From the NCBI GenBank assembly GCA_016702555.1, contig JADJDV010000002.1, forward strand, positions 62,001 to 126,000: DNA of 64,000 nucleotides, read 5' to 3'. The position numbers and the translations under genes were made by a program. How positions within the stretch are numbered: position 1 is the first letter of the stretch; each line of letters begins with the position of its first letter. The notes below the pieces were generated by a model. It searched no databases and had not been told where the DNA came from. It saw only the letters and a program-made list of their open reading frames with translations. Positions 54,163 through 62,052 of this stretch are shown piece by piece. Source of the stretch: Burkholderiales bacterium. Lineage in GTDB: Bacteria; Pseudomonadota; Gammaproteobacteria; Burkholderiales; Burkholderiaceae_C.

Positions 54163-54663
54163 TCATGCCAGCGCGCCTTCGAGACGCAGCAGCGCGGTCT
54201 TGCGCGCCAGCCCGCCGGCGTAGCCGGTCAGCGCGCCGCCTTGCCCCAACACGCGGTGGCAGGGCACGACGATGCTGGCCGGATTGCGCCCGACCGCGGC
54301 GCCGACGGCGCGCACCGCAGCCGGCTTGCCGATGCGCTGGGCGAGCGCGCCATAGCTCAGCGTCTGGCCGCGCGGTATCGCCAGCAACGCGCGCCAGACC
54401 GCTTGCTGGAACGCGGTGCCGCCGCGCAGATCCAGCGGCAGCCCGACATCCTGCCGCCGACCGGCGAAGTAGTCGTCCAGTTGCGCAATCGCCTCCTGCA
54501 ACACCGGATGGTCGGGCTGTGCAGGCCAGTCGTGCGCGCCCTCCGGCAGGTGGCGCTGGTCGTCAAACCAGACGCCGGCCAGGCCATGCTCGGTGGCGGC
54601 CAGCAGCATCGGCCCGAGCGGGCTGTCATAGCGGGTCTGCACGAGGTTCGGGTTGAATTTCAT
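54163..54663 (-). CDS. ogt: Methylated-DNA-protein-cysteine methyltransferase
   Basis: 166 residues. It removes methyl from O6-methylguanine by suicide transfer. The active-site IVVPCHRVLGQGGALTGYAGGL has the acceptor Cys in PCHR, preceded by the helix-turn-helix FQQAVWRALLAIPRGQTLSYG. The N-terminus MKFNPNLVQTRYDSPLG matches Ogt. Its start overlaps the Ada/AlkA stop by 4 bases, giving a coupled alkylation-repair operon. Confidence 0.95.
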   Translation of the reverse strand: MKFNPNLVQTRYDSPLGPMLLAATEHGLAGVWFDDQRHLPEGAHDWPAQPDHPVLQEAIAQLDDYFAGRRQDVGLPLDLRGGTAFQQAVWRALLAIPRGQTLSYGALAQRIGKPAAVRAVGAAVGRNPASIVVPCHRVLGQGGALTGYAGGLARKTALLRLEGALA

Positions 54664-56180
54664 GGGGTTTCCTTGGTGGATGAGGTGTTGGCTGGGCGGG
54701 CCCAGGCGCGGATCACGGCGTAGCTGCGCCAGGGTTTCCAGGCCTCGGCGAGCGACTCGGCGGCGCGCGCCGGCTGCGGCTGGCCGCGCAGGCCGAGTGC
54801 CTGCTGCAGCGCCACGTCGCCGGCCGGAAACGCATCTGGCCAGCGCAGCGCACGCATGGCGATGTACTCGGCGGTCCAGGCGCCGATGCCGGGCAGCGCG
54901 CGCAGCGCAGCGCGGGTGGCGGGCACGTCGGCGCCGCCATGCAGGGTCAGCTGGCCGTCGGCCACCGCGCGTGCCAGCGCGTTGATGGCGGCCTGGCGCT
55001 GGCGCACGATGCCCAGCTGGCCCAGCGCATCGCCGCTGGCATCGGCCAGCACCTCGGGTGTGGGGAACAGGCGCGTCAGCTGTGGCCAGGGCGTGTCGAC
55101 CGGCGCGCCAAAGCGCTCCACCAGCCGGCCCGCCAGCGTGCGCGCTGCCGCTACGCTGATCTGCTGGCCCAGCACGGCGCGCACCGCCAGCTCGAAGCCG
55201 TCCAGCGTGCCCGGCACGCGCAGGCCGTCGCCGTGCGGGAAATCGGCGTGCAGCACCGCGTGGATGGCCTGCGGATCGGCGTCCAGATCGAGCCAGGCGC
55301 GCACGCGGCGGATCAAGAGCGGCAGCGCGCCGCGCAGTGAATCGCTGACCTCCAGCCGCAGCTGGTGTTGCGCGGTGTCGAATTGGGCGCTGAGCCAGCC
55401 GACCTGCCATTGCCCGCCCGCCTTCAGGCCGAGCGTGCGCAGAATGCGCGGCGCCGCGTCCTGCGTGACCGCTTCAACACCCGCCACGGCGCGTTGGCGC
55501 AGAAAGTCCAGCATCGCGGCGCTGTCGTACGGCGGCCGGTAGCCCAGCCGCAGCGTGCTGACGCCGGTGTCGGCCACGCCCGGCGCCGCGCCTTCGCGCC
55601 GCAGCGCGCTGGGGCTCAGGCGGTAGTGCTGGGCGAAGGCGGCGTTGAAGCGGCGCAGGCTGGCAAAGCCGCTCATCAGCGCGATCTGCGTGACCGGCAG
55701 ATCGGTGTCGGCCAGCAATTGCTTGGCCGTGAGCAGGCGGCGCGTCTGCAGGTACTGCAAGGGCGACACACCGAACTGCGCCTCGAAGATGCGCCGCAGG
55801 TGGCGGTCGCTCACGCCCAGGCGCGCCGCCAGCCGCGCCACGCGGGGCGGCTCGGCGCCGGCGCTTTCAGGGTCGTCCAGCCACTGCGCGGCCTGGCGCG
55901 CCAGCACCGCGCTGGCGTCCTGCGTGGTCCAGATCAGCGCCTGTGGCGCCAGTTCTGGCCGGCAGCGCAGGCAGGGCCGGAAGCCGGCGGCTTCGGCCTG
56001 CGCCGCGTGGCGGAAGAAACGGCAGTTCTCGCGCCGCGGCGTGCGCACCTTGCAGACCGGGCGGCAGTAGATGCCGGTGGAGGTGACGCCGGTGAAGAAG
56101 CGCCCGTCGAAGCGCGCGTCGTGCGCCGCCAGCGCGCGGTAGCAGGCATCGGGGCGCAGCGTCAGGGGGTCTTCGGTCAT
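54660..56180 (-). CDS. alkA: Ada N-terminal/AraC regulator fused to AlkA DNA glycosylase
   Basis: 506 residues. Residues 1 to about 85 form the Ada metal-binding domain (FFTGVTSTGIYCRPVCKVR, CRF, FRPCLRC; four Cys sense methyl phosphotriesters). Residues 110-190 hold an AraC-type HTH (LAARLGVSDRHLRRIFEAQFGVSP). Residues about 205-500 form the AlkA 3-methyladenine glycosylase with helix-hairpin-helix (LRALPGIGAWTAEYIAMRAL; the late Asp is in FPAGDVAL). It senses alkylation, activates transcription and excises alkylated bases. The methylguanine acceptor domain of E. coli Ada is absent; the downstream ogt supplies it. Confidence 0.92.
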   Translation of the reverse strand: MTEDPLTLRPDACYRALAAHDARFDGRFFTGVTSTGIYCRPVCKVRTPRRENCRFFRHAAQAEAAGFRPCLRCRPELAPQALIWTTQDASAVLARQAAQWLDDPESAGAEPPRVARLAARLGVSDRHLRRIFEAQFGVSPLQYLQTRRLLTAKQLLADTDLPVTQIALMSGFASLRRFNAAFAQHYRLSPSALRREGAAPGVADTGVSTLRLGYRPPYDSAAMLDFLRQRAVAGVEAVTQDAAPRILRTLGLKAGGQWQVGWLSAQFDTAQHQLRLEVSDSLRGALPLLIRRVRAWLDLDADPQAIHAVLHADFPHGDGLRVPGTLDGFELAVRAVLGQQISVAAARTLAGRLVERFGAPVDTPWPQLTRLFPTPEVLADASGDALGQLGIVRQRQAAINALARAVADGQLTLHGGADVPATRAALRALPGIGAWTAEYIAMRALRWPDAFPAGDVALQQALGLRGQPQPARAAESLAEAWKPWRSYAVIRAWARPANTSSTKETP

Positions 56181-56267
56181 GCCGCCATGGTAGCGGCGCG
56201 GCGGCGCTGGACTGGCCGTTTTCGGACATGCTGATCGGCGCCCGGCGCGCCTGAAAGGCGGGGCCGT

Positions 56268-57695
56268 TCAGACGGCGAACACCTTGCCCGGATTCATGAT
56301 GTTGTCCGGGTCCAGCGCCTGCTTGATGGTGCGCATCATGGCCACGGCGCCAGCGCCGGCCTCGTCGACCAGAAAACCCATCTTGTGCAGGCCGACGCCG
56401 TGCTCGCCGGTGCAGGTGCCGCCCAGCGCCAGCGCGCGCGCCACCACCTGGTGGTTGAGCCGCTCCGCGCGGGTGCGCTCGTCGTCGCTGTCGGGGTCGA
56501 TCAGGTAGCCCATGTGGAAGTTGCCGTCGCCCACGTGGCCGACCAGGAAGTAGGGGATGCCGCTGGCGTCGGCCTCGGCCACGCTGTCGAGCAGCGCGTC
56601 GGCCAGGCGCGAGATCGGCACGCAGGTGTCGGTGGTGATGCAGCGGCAGCCGGGCCGGCTTTGCACCGCCGCGAAGTAAGCGTTGTGCCGCGCCGTCCAC
56701 AGGCGCGTGCGCTCTTCCGGCGTATCGGCCCACTCGAAGTCGGCGCCCTGATGGTCGCGCGCAATCTCCTGCACGGTTTCGGCCTGCTCCTTGACGCTGG
56801 CCGGCGAGCCGTGGAACTCCATCAGCAGCATCGGCTCCTCGCGCAGGCTGAGTTTGCTGTGCTGGTTGACGGCGCGCACGCTGTTGGCGTCGATCAGTTC
56901 CACGCGCGCGATCGGCACGCCGAGCTGGATGGTCTGGATCACCGTGTTCACCGCGTCGGCGATGCTGGGGAACGAGCAGATCGCCGCCGACACCGCCTCG
57001 GGCAGCGGATACAGGCGCAGGGTGATCTCGGTGATCACGCCCAGCGTGCCCTCGCTGCCGACGAACAGGCGCGTCAGGTCGTAGCCGGCGCTGGACTTGC
57101 GGGCGCGCGTGCCGGTGCGGATGGCTTCACCCTGCGCCGTCACCACCTCCAGCGCCAGCACGTTCTCGCGCATGGTGCCGTAGCGCACCGCGTTGGTGCC
57201 TGAGGCGCGCGTGGCGCTCATGCCGCCGAGGGTGGCGTCGGCGCCTGGATCGATGGGAAAGAACAGGCCGGTGCTCTTGATCTCGTCGTTCAGTTGCTTG
57301 CGGGTCACGCCCGGCTGCACCGTCACCGTCAGGTCTTCGGCGTTCACGGCGAGTACCTGGTTCATGCGCATGAGGTCGATGCTGATGCCGCCCTGCACCG
57401 CCAGCAGATGTCCTTCCAGCGAGGAGCCGACGCCGTAGGGAATTACTGGCACCTTGTGTTGCGCGCACAGCGCCACGGCGTCCTGCACGTCCTGCGTGCT
57501 TTCGGCAAACACCACGCCGGCGGGCGGCGGCACGGTGGTGAAGGCCGATTCGTCGCGCCCGTGCTGCTCGCGCACCGCCATGGCCTCGGAAAACTGCGCG
57601 CCGAAGCGGCTTTTCAGCGCGTCGATCAGGGCGGGCGGGGCAGGGCGCTGCCGGATCTCGGGCGTGACGTGGGCAAGCTGGGTGGGGGCGTTCAT
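56268..57695 (-). CDS. FAD-binding oxidase, D-lactate dehydrogenase (cytochrome) type
   Basis: 475 residues. FAD-binding-4 motifs are VIPYGVGSSLEGHLLAVQGG near residue 85 and the SATRASGTNAVRYGTMRENV region. The C-terminal oxidase domain has FLVGHVGDGNFHMGYL and TCTGEHGVGLHKMGFL. This combination is typical of DLD-type and related 2-hydroxyacid dehydrogenases that reduce the respiratory chain. The substrate (D-lactate or another 2-hydroxyacid) is not proven. The start at 57695 is MNAPTQLAHVTPEIRQRP. Confidence 0.85.
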   Translation of the reverse strand: MNAPTQLAHVTPEIRQRPAPPALIDALKSRFGAQFSEAMAVREQHGRDESAFTTVPPPAGVVFAESTQDVQDAVALCAQHKVPVIPYGVGSSLEGHLLAVQGGISIDLMRMNQVLAVNAEDLTVTVQPGVTRKQLNDEIKSTGLFFPIDPGADATLGGMSATRASGTNAVRYGTMRENVLALEVVTAQGEAIRTGTRARKSSAGYDLTRLFVGSEGTLGVITEITLRLYPLPEAVSAAICSFPSIADAVNTVIQTIQLGVPIARVELIDANSVRAVNQHSKLSLREEPMLLMEFHGSPASVKEQAETVQEIARDHQGADFEWADTPEERTRLWTARHNAYFAAVQSRPGCRCITTDTCVPISRLADALLDSVAEADASGIPYFLVGHVGDGNFHMGYLIDPDSDDERTRAERLNHQVVARALALGGTCTGEHGVGLHKMGFLVDEAGAGAVAMMRTIKQALDPDNIMNPGKVFAV

Positions 57696-57827
57696 GGCAA
57701 GGACTCCTGCTGGGGTGCGCATCAAGGGGAAGCAACCAGTGTATGTGGATCGCCTCAGCCGCGCGGCCCGTGCCGCCGCCGCTGCGCTACAGTGGGCGCC
57801 CGCCTTGCCACCTCGCCCGCCCGCACC

Positions 57828-58667
57828 ATGACCGACCGCTACGCCGTCATCGGCCACCCCATCGCCCACAGCAAATCGCCGCTGATCCACGGCCTGTTCG
57901 CGCAGGCCACGGCGCAGGACATGAGCTACGAGGCCATCGACGGTGGCGCGGACGAAGGCGGCTTCGAGCGCGCCCTGGCCGCCTTCCGCGCCGCCGGCGG
58001 CAAGGGGATGAACGTCACCCTGCCGTTCAAGCGGCGGGCGCTGGCCGCCGCCGACGAGGCCAGCGAGGACGCGCGCCTGGCCGGCGCCGCCAACGCGTTG
58101 CGCTTCGACCGGGGCCGCACGCTGGCGCGCAACTTCGACGGCATCGGCCTGGTGCGCGACATCGAGGTGAACCTCGGCCTCGCCTTGACGGGCTGCCGTG
58201 TGCTGCTGCTGGGTGCCGGCGGTGCCACGCGCGGCGCGCTGCTGCCGCTGGCCCGCACCGGCGCCGCGCGCATCGTGATCGCCAACCGCACGCCGGCCAA
58301 GGCCCGCGATCTGGCGCGCGAACTGGCGCCGCACCTGGGCGACTGTGCGATTGACGGCGGCGGCTTCGATGAACTGGCGGCGCAGCCGCCCTTCGACGTG
58401 GTGATCAACGCCACCTCGGCCTCCCTGAGTGGCGAAGCGCCCGCCGTGCCCGCCAGCGCCTTCGCGTCCGGTGCGCTGGCCTACGACATGATGTACGGCA
58501 AGGGCCTGACGCCCTTTCTCACGCTGGCGCAGGACGCCGGCGGCGCACGCCTGGCCGACGGCGTCGGCATGCTGGTCGAGCAGGCCGCCGAAGCCTTTGC
58601 CTGGTGGCGCGGCGTGCGGCCCGACACGCGCGCGGCGCTGGATCGCTTGACCGTGCCCCTGGTGTGA
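57828..58667 (+). CDS. aroE: Shikimate dehydrogenase
   Basis: 279 residues. It reduces 3-dehydroshikimate to shikimate with NADPH. MTDRYAVIGHPIAHSKSPLIHGLFA gives the shikimate-binding SxS. The catalytic Lys is in MNVTLPFKRRALA, the Asp in NFDGIGLVRDI, and the NADP loop is LLLGAGGATRGALLPL followed by ANRTPAKA. It is followed after 28 bases by aroQ, so two successive enzymes of the shikimate route are encoded together. Confidence 0.96.
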   Translation: MTDRYAVIGHPIAHSKSPLIHGLFAQATAQDMSYEAIDGGADEGGFERALAAFRAAGGKGMNVTLPFKRRALAAADEASEDARLAGAANALRFDRGRTLARNFDGIGLVRDIEVNLGLALTGCRVLLLGAGGATRGALLPLARTGAARIVIANRTPAKARDLARELAPHLGDCAIDGGGFDELAAQPPFDVVINATSASLSGEAPAVPASAFASGALAYDMMYGKGLTPFLTLAQDAGGARLADGVGMLVEQAAEAFAWWRGVRPDTRAALDRLTVPLV

Positions 58668-58695
58668 TCTCTTGCCTGTGATTCAATTGACGGCC

Positions 58696-59145
58696 ATGAA
58701 GCTTCTCGTCCTGCACGGCATCAACCTCAACATGTTCGGCCAGCGCGATCCCGGCCACTACGGCACGGCGACGCTGGCCGACATCGATGCCGCGCTGCAG
58801 GCGCTGGCGACCGAGCTGGGCGCAGAGGTCGAGTGTTTCCAAAGCAACCACGAAGGCGTGATGTGCGAGCGCATTCACCAGGCGCACCGCGACGGCGTGC
58901 GGGGCGTGGTCATCAACGCCGGCGCCTGGACGCACACCAGCGTGGCGATTCGCGACGCGCTGGCCATCCTGCGCTGCCCCATCGTCGAAGTGCACATGAG
59001 CAACGTCCACGCGCGCGAACCCTTCCGCCACCATTCCTACATCGCCGACATCGCCCGCGGACAAATCTGTGGCTTTGGCGTCGATTCATACCTTTTGGGG
59101 CTGCGCGCGGCCGCCAGCGCTGCGCAGGCCGACATCAAAAAGTGA
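58696..59145 (+). CDS. aroQ: 3-dehydroquinate dehydratase, type II
   Basis: 149 residues, the type II dodecamer size. The start at 58696 (MKLLVLHGINLNMFGQRDPGHYG) carries the conserved NLN and the Tyr of HYG. FQSNHEGVMCERIHQA, NAGAWTHTSVAIRDAL and VEVHMSNVHAREPFRHHSY carry the substrate-binding His and catalytic residues. It makes 3-dehydroshikimate, the aroE substrate. Its stop codon TGA is the first part of the long palindromic repeat element. Confidence 0.97.
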   Translation: MKLLVLHGINLNMFGQRDPGHYGTATLADIDAALQALATELGAEVECFQSNHEGVMCERIHQAHRDGVRGVVINAGAWTHTSVAIRDALAILRCPIVEVHMSNVHAREPFRHHSYIADIARGQICGFGVDSYLLGLRAAASAAQADIKK

Positions 59146-59306
59146 GAAGGTGTCAACGAATCCGCCATGCCCGCTCGTCCCGCCAAAACAACGCCACTCT
59201 TCGTTGCAAATGCTCGCCGTAGCCCGCGCTACGTCTGCGCTTTGCGCGTCGATTGGCGCCGTTTTGACGACCCGCTCGAACACGCCGGATTCATTCACAC
59301 CTTCTG
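59143..59306 (+). repeat. About 160-bp imperfect-palindrome dispersed element, copy 2
   Basis: The element begins at the aroQ stop (TGAGAAGG) and ends at CATTCACACCTTCTGAG, just before the PduO gene's ribosome-binding site. The inverted ends AGAAGGTGTCAACGAATCCG and the interior arms around GTAGCCCGCGCTAC give a full-length fold-back structure. Its inverse copy at 14471-14636 is nearly the same over its length. Confidence 0.9.
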
Positions 59307-59317
59307 AGGAGTTCCAC

Positions 59318-59896
59318 ATGGGCAAGCGCCTGACACAAATCGCCACCCGCACCGGCGACGATGGCACCACGGGGCTGGGCAACAACACCCGTGTCTCCAA
59401 GGCCAGCGGCCGCCCGCAGGCCATGGGCGACGTGGACGAGCTGAACTCGCACATCGGACTGCTGTTGTGCGAGGACATGCCATCCGACGTGCGTGAGCTG
59501 CTGATCGACATCCAGCACCAGTTGTTCAACCTGGGTGGGGAGATCTCGATTCCCGGCTTCGAACTGCTCAAGGACGACGCGCTGGCACAACTGGACGAGG
59601 CGCTGGCGCGCTACAACGCCGACTTGCCGCGCCTGCAGGAATTCATCCTGCCAGCAGGCACCCGCGCCGCCGCGCAGGCCCACATCTGCCGCACCGTCGC
59701 CCGCCGCGCCGAACGCTCGGTGGTGGCGCTGGGCCAGGAGGAACCGGAGCAGATGCGCGCCGCGCCGCGCCGCTACCTGAACCGCCTGAGCGACCTGATG
59801 TTCGTGCTGTCGCGCGTGCTGAATCGTTATCGGCCGGACGGCAGCGTGGGGGACGACGTGTATTGGAAGAGTGAGCGATTGGCGCGTAGCAAATAG
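59318..59896 (+). CDS. PduO-type cob(I)alamin adenosyltransferase
   Basis: 192 residues. It transfers the 5'-deoxyadenosyl group from ATP to cob(I)alamin. The N-terminal ATP-binding TRTGDDGTTGLGNNTRVSK, the DVDELNSHIGLL motif, and the C-terminal RRAERSVVALGQ and YLNRLSDLMFVLSRVLNR are conserved. The start at 59318 has TGAGGAGTTCCAC. It is separated from aroQ by the long repeat element. Confidence 0.95.
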   Translation: MGKRLTQIATRTGDDGTTGLGNNTRVSKASGRPQAMGDVDELNSHIGLLLCEDMPSDVRELLIDIQHQLFNLGGEISIPGFELLKDDALAQLDEALARYNADLPRLQEFILPAGTRAAAQAHICRTVARRAERSVVALGQEEPEQMRAAPRRYLNRLSDLMFVLSRVLNRYRPDGSVGDDVYWKSERLARSK

Positions 59897-59965
59897 CGTG
59901 CGATAAGGTATTATTTTTCAATATGCGGATGAAGGCAAATAAGCATATCTTTAGAGGCTTGAAAA

Positions 59966-60724
59966 ATGAAACACAAAGGGACATTCGAAGACCTTAAGAC
60001 GATGGTTCGCGCGATAGGACGTGAAATAGTTCAAAGTGGGCCATCCGGCAGTGCGCAGCAGATAAAAACTTCAGATGGTGCCGTTATCAATTGGTACGAT
60101 TCGACGGGAACAGTCCAATTTCAAGGTGCTAAAGAGGCCAAGGAAAAATTAGAGGCTGATCTATACAAATACGCGGGGGTGGCGTCGGAATCGCCTGTAA
60201 ACTTACAAAGCAATACCACGGCGGCGCCGGCCTCTGCGCCAGCCGCAAGTAAAGTATTTATCGTCCATGGGCACGATGTTGTCGCACGCGAGCAACTCGA
60301 ACTAGTGATCCATAAACTTGGCCTTGACCCATACGTTTTACAAAATACCGGCGGTGGCGGGCTGACAATCATTGAGGCTCTTGAGTCCGAGATAGGCTCA
60401 CGTGCAGGTGCAGCTAAGTTCGGCATCGTCCTGCTGACGCCGGACGACGTTGGTTATGCAAAGTTTGCTGGCGAGAAGGAAGCACAACCCCGGGCTCGTC
60501 AGAATGTCGTGCTTGAGATGGGGATGTTGATTTCAGCTCTTGGGCGAAAGAACGTCGCCATTTTAAAAAAGCAGCATCTTGAAATTCCTTCTGACGCACA
60601 GGGTATTTTGTACATCTCCTTCAATGACCACGTGAAAGAGGCTGTGCCGAAGCTTGTTGACCGTTTGCGTGCGGCTGGATTTGTTCTAAATCCTGAAGCT
60701 ATTACTCGTGCTTCAAGTTATTGA
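59966..60724 (+). CDS. TIR-like nucleotide-binding protein, candidate defence effector
   Basis: 252 residues. After a helical N-terminus and a small beta-rich piece (KTSDGAVINWYDSTGTVQFQ, about 34-53) and a low-complexity linker (TTAAPASAPAAS), residues 95-250 match the predicted nucleotide-binding TIR-like (CAP12-type) domain: KVFIVHGHDVVAREQLELVI, a GGLTIIEALE segment, FGIVLLTPDDVGYAK, and RARQNVVLEMGMLISALGRK with the putative catalytic Glu (VLEMG). Such domains degrade NAD or nucleotides in anti-phage systems. The gene is much lower in GC than its neighbours. Its stop codon is supplied by the IS630 element inserted at its end. Confidence 0.75.
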   Translation: MKHKGTFEDLKTMVRAIGREIVQSGPSGSAQQIKTSDGAVINWYDSTGTVQFQGAKEAKEKLEADLYKYAGVASESPVNLQSNTTAAPASAPAASKVFIVHGHDVVAREQLELVIHKLGLDPYVLQNTGGGGLTIIEALESEIGSRAGAAKFGIVLLTPDDVGYAKFAGEKEAQPRARQNVVLEMGMLISALGRKNVAILKKQHLEIPSDAQGILYISFNDHVKEAVPKLVDRLRAAGFVLNPEAITRASSY

Positions 60725-60753
60725 TCCGAAATCAAACCACTTGAACAAATAAA

Positions 60754-61130
60754 TCAAGCCGCATATTTGACCGATTCCTTCTGGAAGAACTGCTTGACCT
60801 TGGCGGGCGATTTCTGCAGGTGCCGCAGGTGCCCGATGGCCGCTTGCTTGAGGTTGACCCTTGCGCCGATTGGGCGCCTGGCTCGTGACGGCGGCCTTCA
60901 GGTTCGCGTTGAGCATCTCGTCGGGGTTCAGCTCCGGGCTGTAGCTGGGCAGGTAGAACACTTCGATGTGCTCCTTGTTCTCCTGTAGCCACGCCTTGAC
61001 CAGCTTGGCGTGATGAACCTTCAGGTTGTCCAGCACAAGGAATACTTTGCCGGTGTTTGCCTTCTTGGCTTCCTGCACCAGTCGCTTCATGAAGTCGATC
61101 AGGATGGCCGCGTTCATCGCCCCTCAAACA
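60754..61130 (-). pseudogene. IS630 transposase orfB, damaged
   Basis: Read after a -1 slip at GAGGGGC near 61120, it gives AMNAAILIDFMKRLVQEA, then VFLVLDNLKVHHAKLV (second Asp) and YLPSYSPELNPDEMLNANLK (third acidic residue). Beyond TSQAPNRR the frame is wrong. The proper end (RVNLKQAAIGHLRHLQKSPA, then KVKQFFQKESVKYAA) is in another frame, ending at 60754. A second indel near 60857-60868 therefore breaks the C-terminus, so the element may be unable to move. Confidence 0.7.
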
Positions 61131-61785
61131 CCTTGAAGCGAACCTTGCCCCGGTTGGTGACGCTGGAGATGATGGATAGGCCCTCACGGCGCTGGTTGAC
61201 GCGAATCTCCGGTGTCTGGCCCATGGGGGCGTAAGAGCGCCCGCGCACATCGTCCGAGCGCAGACCCGTCTCATCGGCCCAGTGAATTTCTGCACCTTCA
61301 GCCTTGGCTCTGTGCTCGATGGCCGGGTACTGCTCATCGAGCCAGCGCTGTACGGCAGCAGGTTGTTGTTCGTAGGCACGCTGGATGGGCTTTTGCGGCG
61401 TGAAACCCCAGCGGCGCAGGTACAGGCCCACGCCTTGCGGAGTCAGACGCACGCCGCAGCGCTGCTCAATCAGCAGCAGCACCGCCTGGCGTGTCCACAA
61501 CGCAAAGTCCATCTTGAGCTGATCGGGCGTGTGGTCGATGACCAGACGACGGATGTCGCGCTCTTGCTCTTCGCTCAGGGCACGCAGCACGCCCACGGGT
61601 CGCCCGCAGGGCTTGTCCACCAGCGCCTTGGCGCCGCCTTGGTCATAGCGCTTGCAGATGTCGAACACGCCGGTGCGCGACAGGCCCAGATCGGCGGCGA
61701 TGGCTTCATACGTCCAGCCCGCGCGGCGCAGCTTGATGACCTGCCGGCGCCGCTCCTGGCGCGCTTCAGGGGTGAGTTTCCTCAT
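61114..61785 (-). CDS. IS630 transposase orfA
   Basis: 223 residues. The HTH region (MRKLTPEARQERRRQVIKLR, then WTYEAIAADLGLSRTGVFDI) and the first catalytic Asp in HWADETGLRSDDVRG are present. It ends VFEGR followed by a stop and overlaps orfB by a few bases, the usual IS630 arrangement in which a -1 ribosomal slip at GAGGGGC makes the full DDE transposase. The start at 61785 is preferred to an upstream in-frame ATG near the end of the element. Confidence 0.85.
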   Translation of the reverse strand: MRKLTPEARQERRRQVIKLRRAGWTYEAIAADLGLSRTGVFDICKRYDQGGAKALVDKPCGRPVGVLRALSEEQERDIRRLVIDHTPDQLKMDFALWTRQAVLLLIEQRCGVRLTPQGVGLYLRRWGFTPQKPIQRAYEQQPAAVQRWLDEQYPAIEHRAKAEGAEIHWADETGLRSDDVRGRSYAPMGQTPEIRVNQRREGLSIISSVTNRGKVRFKVFEGR

Positions 61786-61864
61786 GTCGATCATTTCCAT
61801 GAGGATTATCTGCGGGCACATTCAACAACTTCAAGAGGTTTGATTTCTATTCAATAGTCAGTGC

Positions 61865-61936
61865 CGTAGGCTGGCTTGAGGAACGAAGTCCAGCGCTCTC
61901 CTCCTGCCCCGCTGGGTTACTAACCCAGCCTACGAA
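61865..61936. repeat. CGTAGGCTGG hairpin repeat
   Basis: CGTAGGCTGG at 61865 pairs with CCAGCCTACG near 61925-61934. Inside it, GCTGGGTTACTAACCCAGC at 61911-61929 is a second perfect 9-bp stem. It is related to the CGTAGGGTGGG hairpin at 35244-35275. Confidence 0.6.
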
Positions 61937-61951
61937 AATTCAGGCCGAATC

Positions 61952-61996
61952 GGGCTGGAGCGCTGTTCTACCAAGCGCGAGCAGCTATCAAAAACA
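61952..61996. repeat. Dispersed repeat, family B (intergenic copy)
   Basis: GGAGCGCTGTTCTACCAAGC is followed by GAGCAGCTATCAAAAACAG. It shares its arm order with the copies in putA (16671-16724) and at 35291-35335. Confidence 0.6.
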
Positions 61997-62000
61997 GAAC

Positions 62001-62024
62001 AAAAAAGGCGCCCGAAGGCGCCTT
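62001..62024 (-). terminator. Rho-independent terminator of sodC
   Basis: On the minus strand AAGGCGCC, a TTCG tetraloop and GGCGCCTT are followed by TTTTTGTTCTG. This is a strong intrinsic terminator placed 29 bases after the sodC stop. Confidence 0.92.
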
Positions 62025-62052
62025 GACGGAAATGATGGGGCGCTTGGCTGGT

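Larger units (their letters stand above)
60721..61854 (-). mobile_element. IS630-family insertion sequence
   Basis: 1134 bp flanked by TA at 60719-60720 and 61855-61856, the expected target duplication. The ends are inverted repeats sharing GAAATCAAACC, then A/T, then CTTGAA, plus an outer TTGA. It contains a two-frame transposase (orfA 61785-61114, orfB to about 60754) read on the minus strand. The left end lies within the last codons of the TIR-like gene. Confidence 0.88.
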
